From DASPWV01 sp046726375 (lineage in GTDB: Bacteria > Acidobacteriota > Vicinamibacteria > Vicinamibacterales > UBA2999): a stretch of DNA of 15,685 nucleotides. The stretch lies in NCBI GenBank assembly GCA_046726375.1, contig JBKPAJ010000060.1:1-15685 (forward strand). Reading direction: 5' to 3'. A model generated the notes under the pieces. That model made no database searches, was not told the DNA's origin, and worked only from the letters and a program-made list of their open reading frames with translations. Shown here piece by piece: positions 15,363 to 15,685 of this stretch. The stretch's first letter is position 1. Each line of letters opens with the position of its first letter. The position numbers and the translations under genes are program-made.

Positions 15363-15540
15363 CACCACCAAGACACCTTTGTGCTGAAGGTCTGGGAGCC
15401 GAAATTCATCGGCGAGATCGTGGCCGGCAAAGATCCGCGGAAGCCGATCTCAAGACGACCCAGCGCTACCTGAACGTGACCGACGAGGAACTGCGCAAGA
15501 CGATGGAAGAAAAGCTCTGGAAACCGCAGTTAATCCGGCT
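15363..15540 (+). pseudogene. Tyrosine recombinase (phage-type integrase), C-terminal remnant
   Basis: From 15443 the frame reads DLKTTQRYLNVTDEELRKTM then EEKLWKP. T-T-Q-R-Y-L-N-V-T-D-E-E-L-R-K is the end of the catalytic domain of tyrosine integrases, and the Tyr of RYL is the expected nucleophile. A preceding frame (15363-15443: HQDTFVLKVWEPKF then AGKDPRKP) may be an eroded middle part, since many such integrases have an F-V-L-K strand there, but the Arg-His-x-x-Arg boxes are missing. The gene is dead. Tyrosine integrases are often carried beside IS91-type transposases, which fits the neighbouring fragment. Confidence 0.55.
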
Positions 15541-15586
15541 GGGGCGACGTCGGCAAGTCCAACGGGGAGGAATTCGTCGAACCAGT

Positions 15587-15685
15587 CTAACTCCGTTCAG
15601 GCGTATGCCAGGCATCGAGCGCATTGCCACGCGCTCGATAGTCGTTCACCGACGGAACGTCATCCACATTCAGCGTACCGTCGCC
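15587..15685 (-). CDS. C-terminus of an unidentified protein, cut by the window end
   Basis: The minus strand is open from the window edge to TAG at 15587-15589, giving 32 residues: GDGTLNVDDVPSVNDYRARG then NALDAWHTPERS. Composition is protein-like and starts immediately beyond the integrase debris. I do not recognise the family and the stretch is too short for certainty. Confidence 0.35.
   Translation of the reverse strand, partial: GDGTLNVDDVPSVNDYRARGNALDAWHTPERS

Noticed and set aside
1..15685. CRISPR array, tRNA or rRNA genes, or an intact defence island
   Set aside because: No short regularly spaced repeats, no recognisable tRNA or rRNA sequence, and the only defence-type sequence is the dead PIN/antitoxin remnant.

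Overview
The window reads as a GC-rich bacterial chromosome segment, most likely from Acidobacteriota close to the Vicinamibacteria. This rests only on gene-family mix: large FtsX/MacB-type permeases of the acidobacterial ADOP kind, an OmpR-type winged-helix protein fused to TPRs, PD40/TolB-like propellers, an S9 peptidase with a PD40 front end, and an ECF-type sigma factor. No rRNA, tRNA or other strict taxonomic marker is present, so the placement is inference.

Layout, left to right. 1-369: C-terminal part of a SnoaL-like/DUF4440 (SgcJ/EcaC-type) protein. 370-950: mostly non-coding, with an eroded reading frame and a short inverted repeat. 951-2600 (+): intact FAD-dependent aromatic-ring-hydroxylase-type monooxygenase. 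2652-2773: a compact element of nested palindromes between convergent genes. 2857-5029 (-): ADOP permease broken by a frameshift and lacking its N-terminus. 5062-5404 (-): remnant of a PIN-toxin/antitoxin module. 5433-7892 (-): full-length ADOP permease. 7971-8503 (+): ECF sigma factor truncated by the first copy of a direct repeat. 8600-9156 (-): S9 peptidase front end, frameshifted and truncated by the same repeat. 9352-10803 (-): secreted beta-propeller plus fibronectin-III protein. 10861-11271: two small gene remnants flanking the second repeat copy. 11302-12729 (-): winged-helix/TPR regulator. 12800-14062 (-): PD40 propeller protein. 14309-14689 (+): ectC-like ectoine synthase without ectA or ectB. 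14748-15540: fragments of a TPP enzyme, an IS91-type transposase and a tyrosine integrase. 15587-15685 (-): possible C-terminus of a further gene.

The dominant theme is decay and rearrangement. Roughly half of the recognisable genes are broken, and the breakpoints coincide with repeats (the 84-bp core repeat), a toxin-antitoxin scar or mobile-element debris. The apparently intact genes (monooxygenase, ADOP permease, propeller/FN3 protein, winged-helix/TPR regulator, PD40 protein, EctC) do not form one pathway. The PD40 gene and the regulator are co-oriented 70 bp apart and may be co-transcribed. I found no CRISPR array and no intact defence or biosynthetic cluster. The most novel items are the paired direct repeat at gene-truncation points, the nested-palindrome element, and the solitary EctC with substitutions near its active site.
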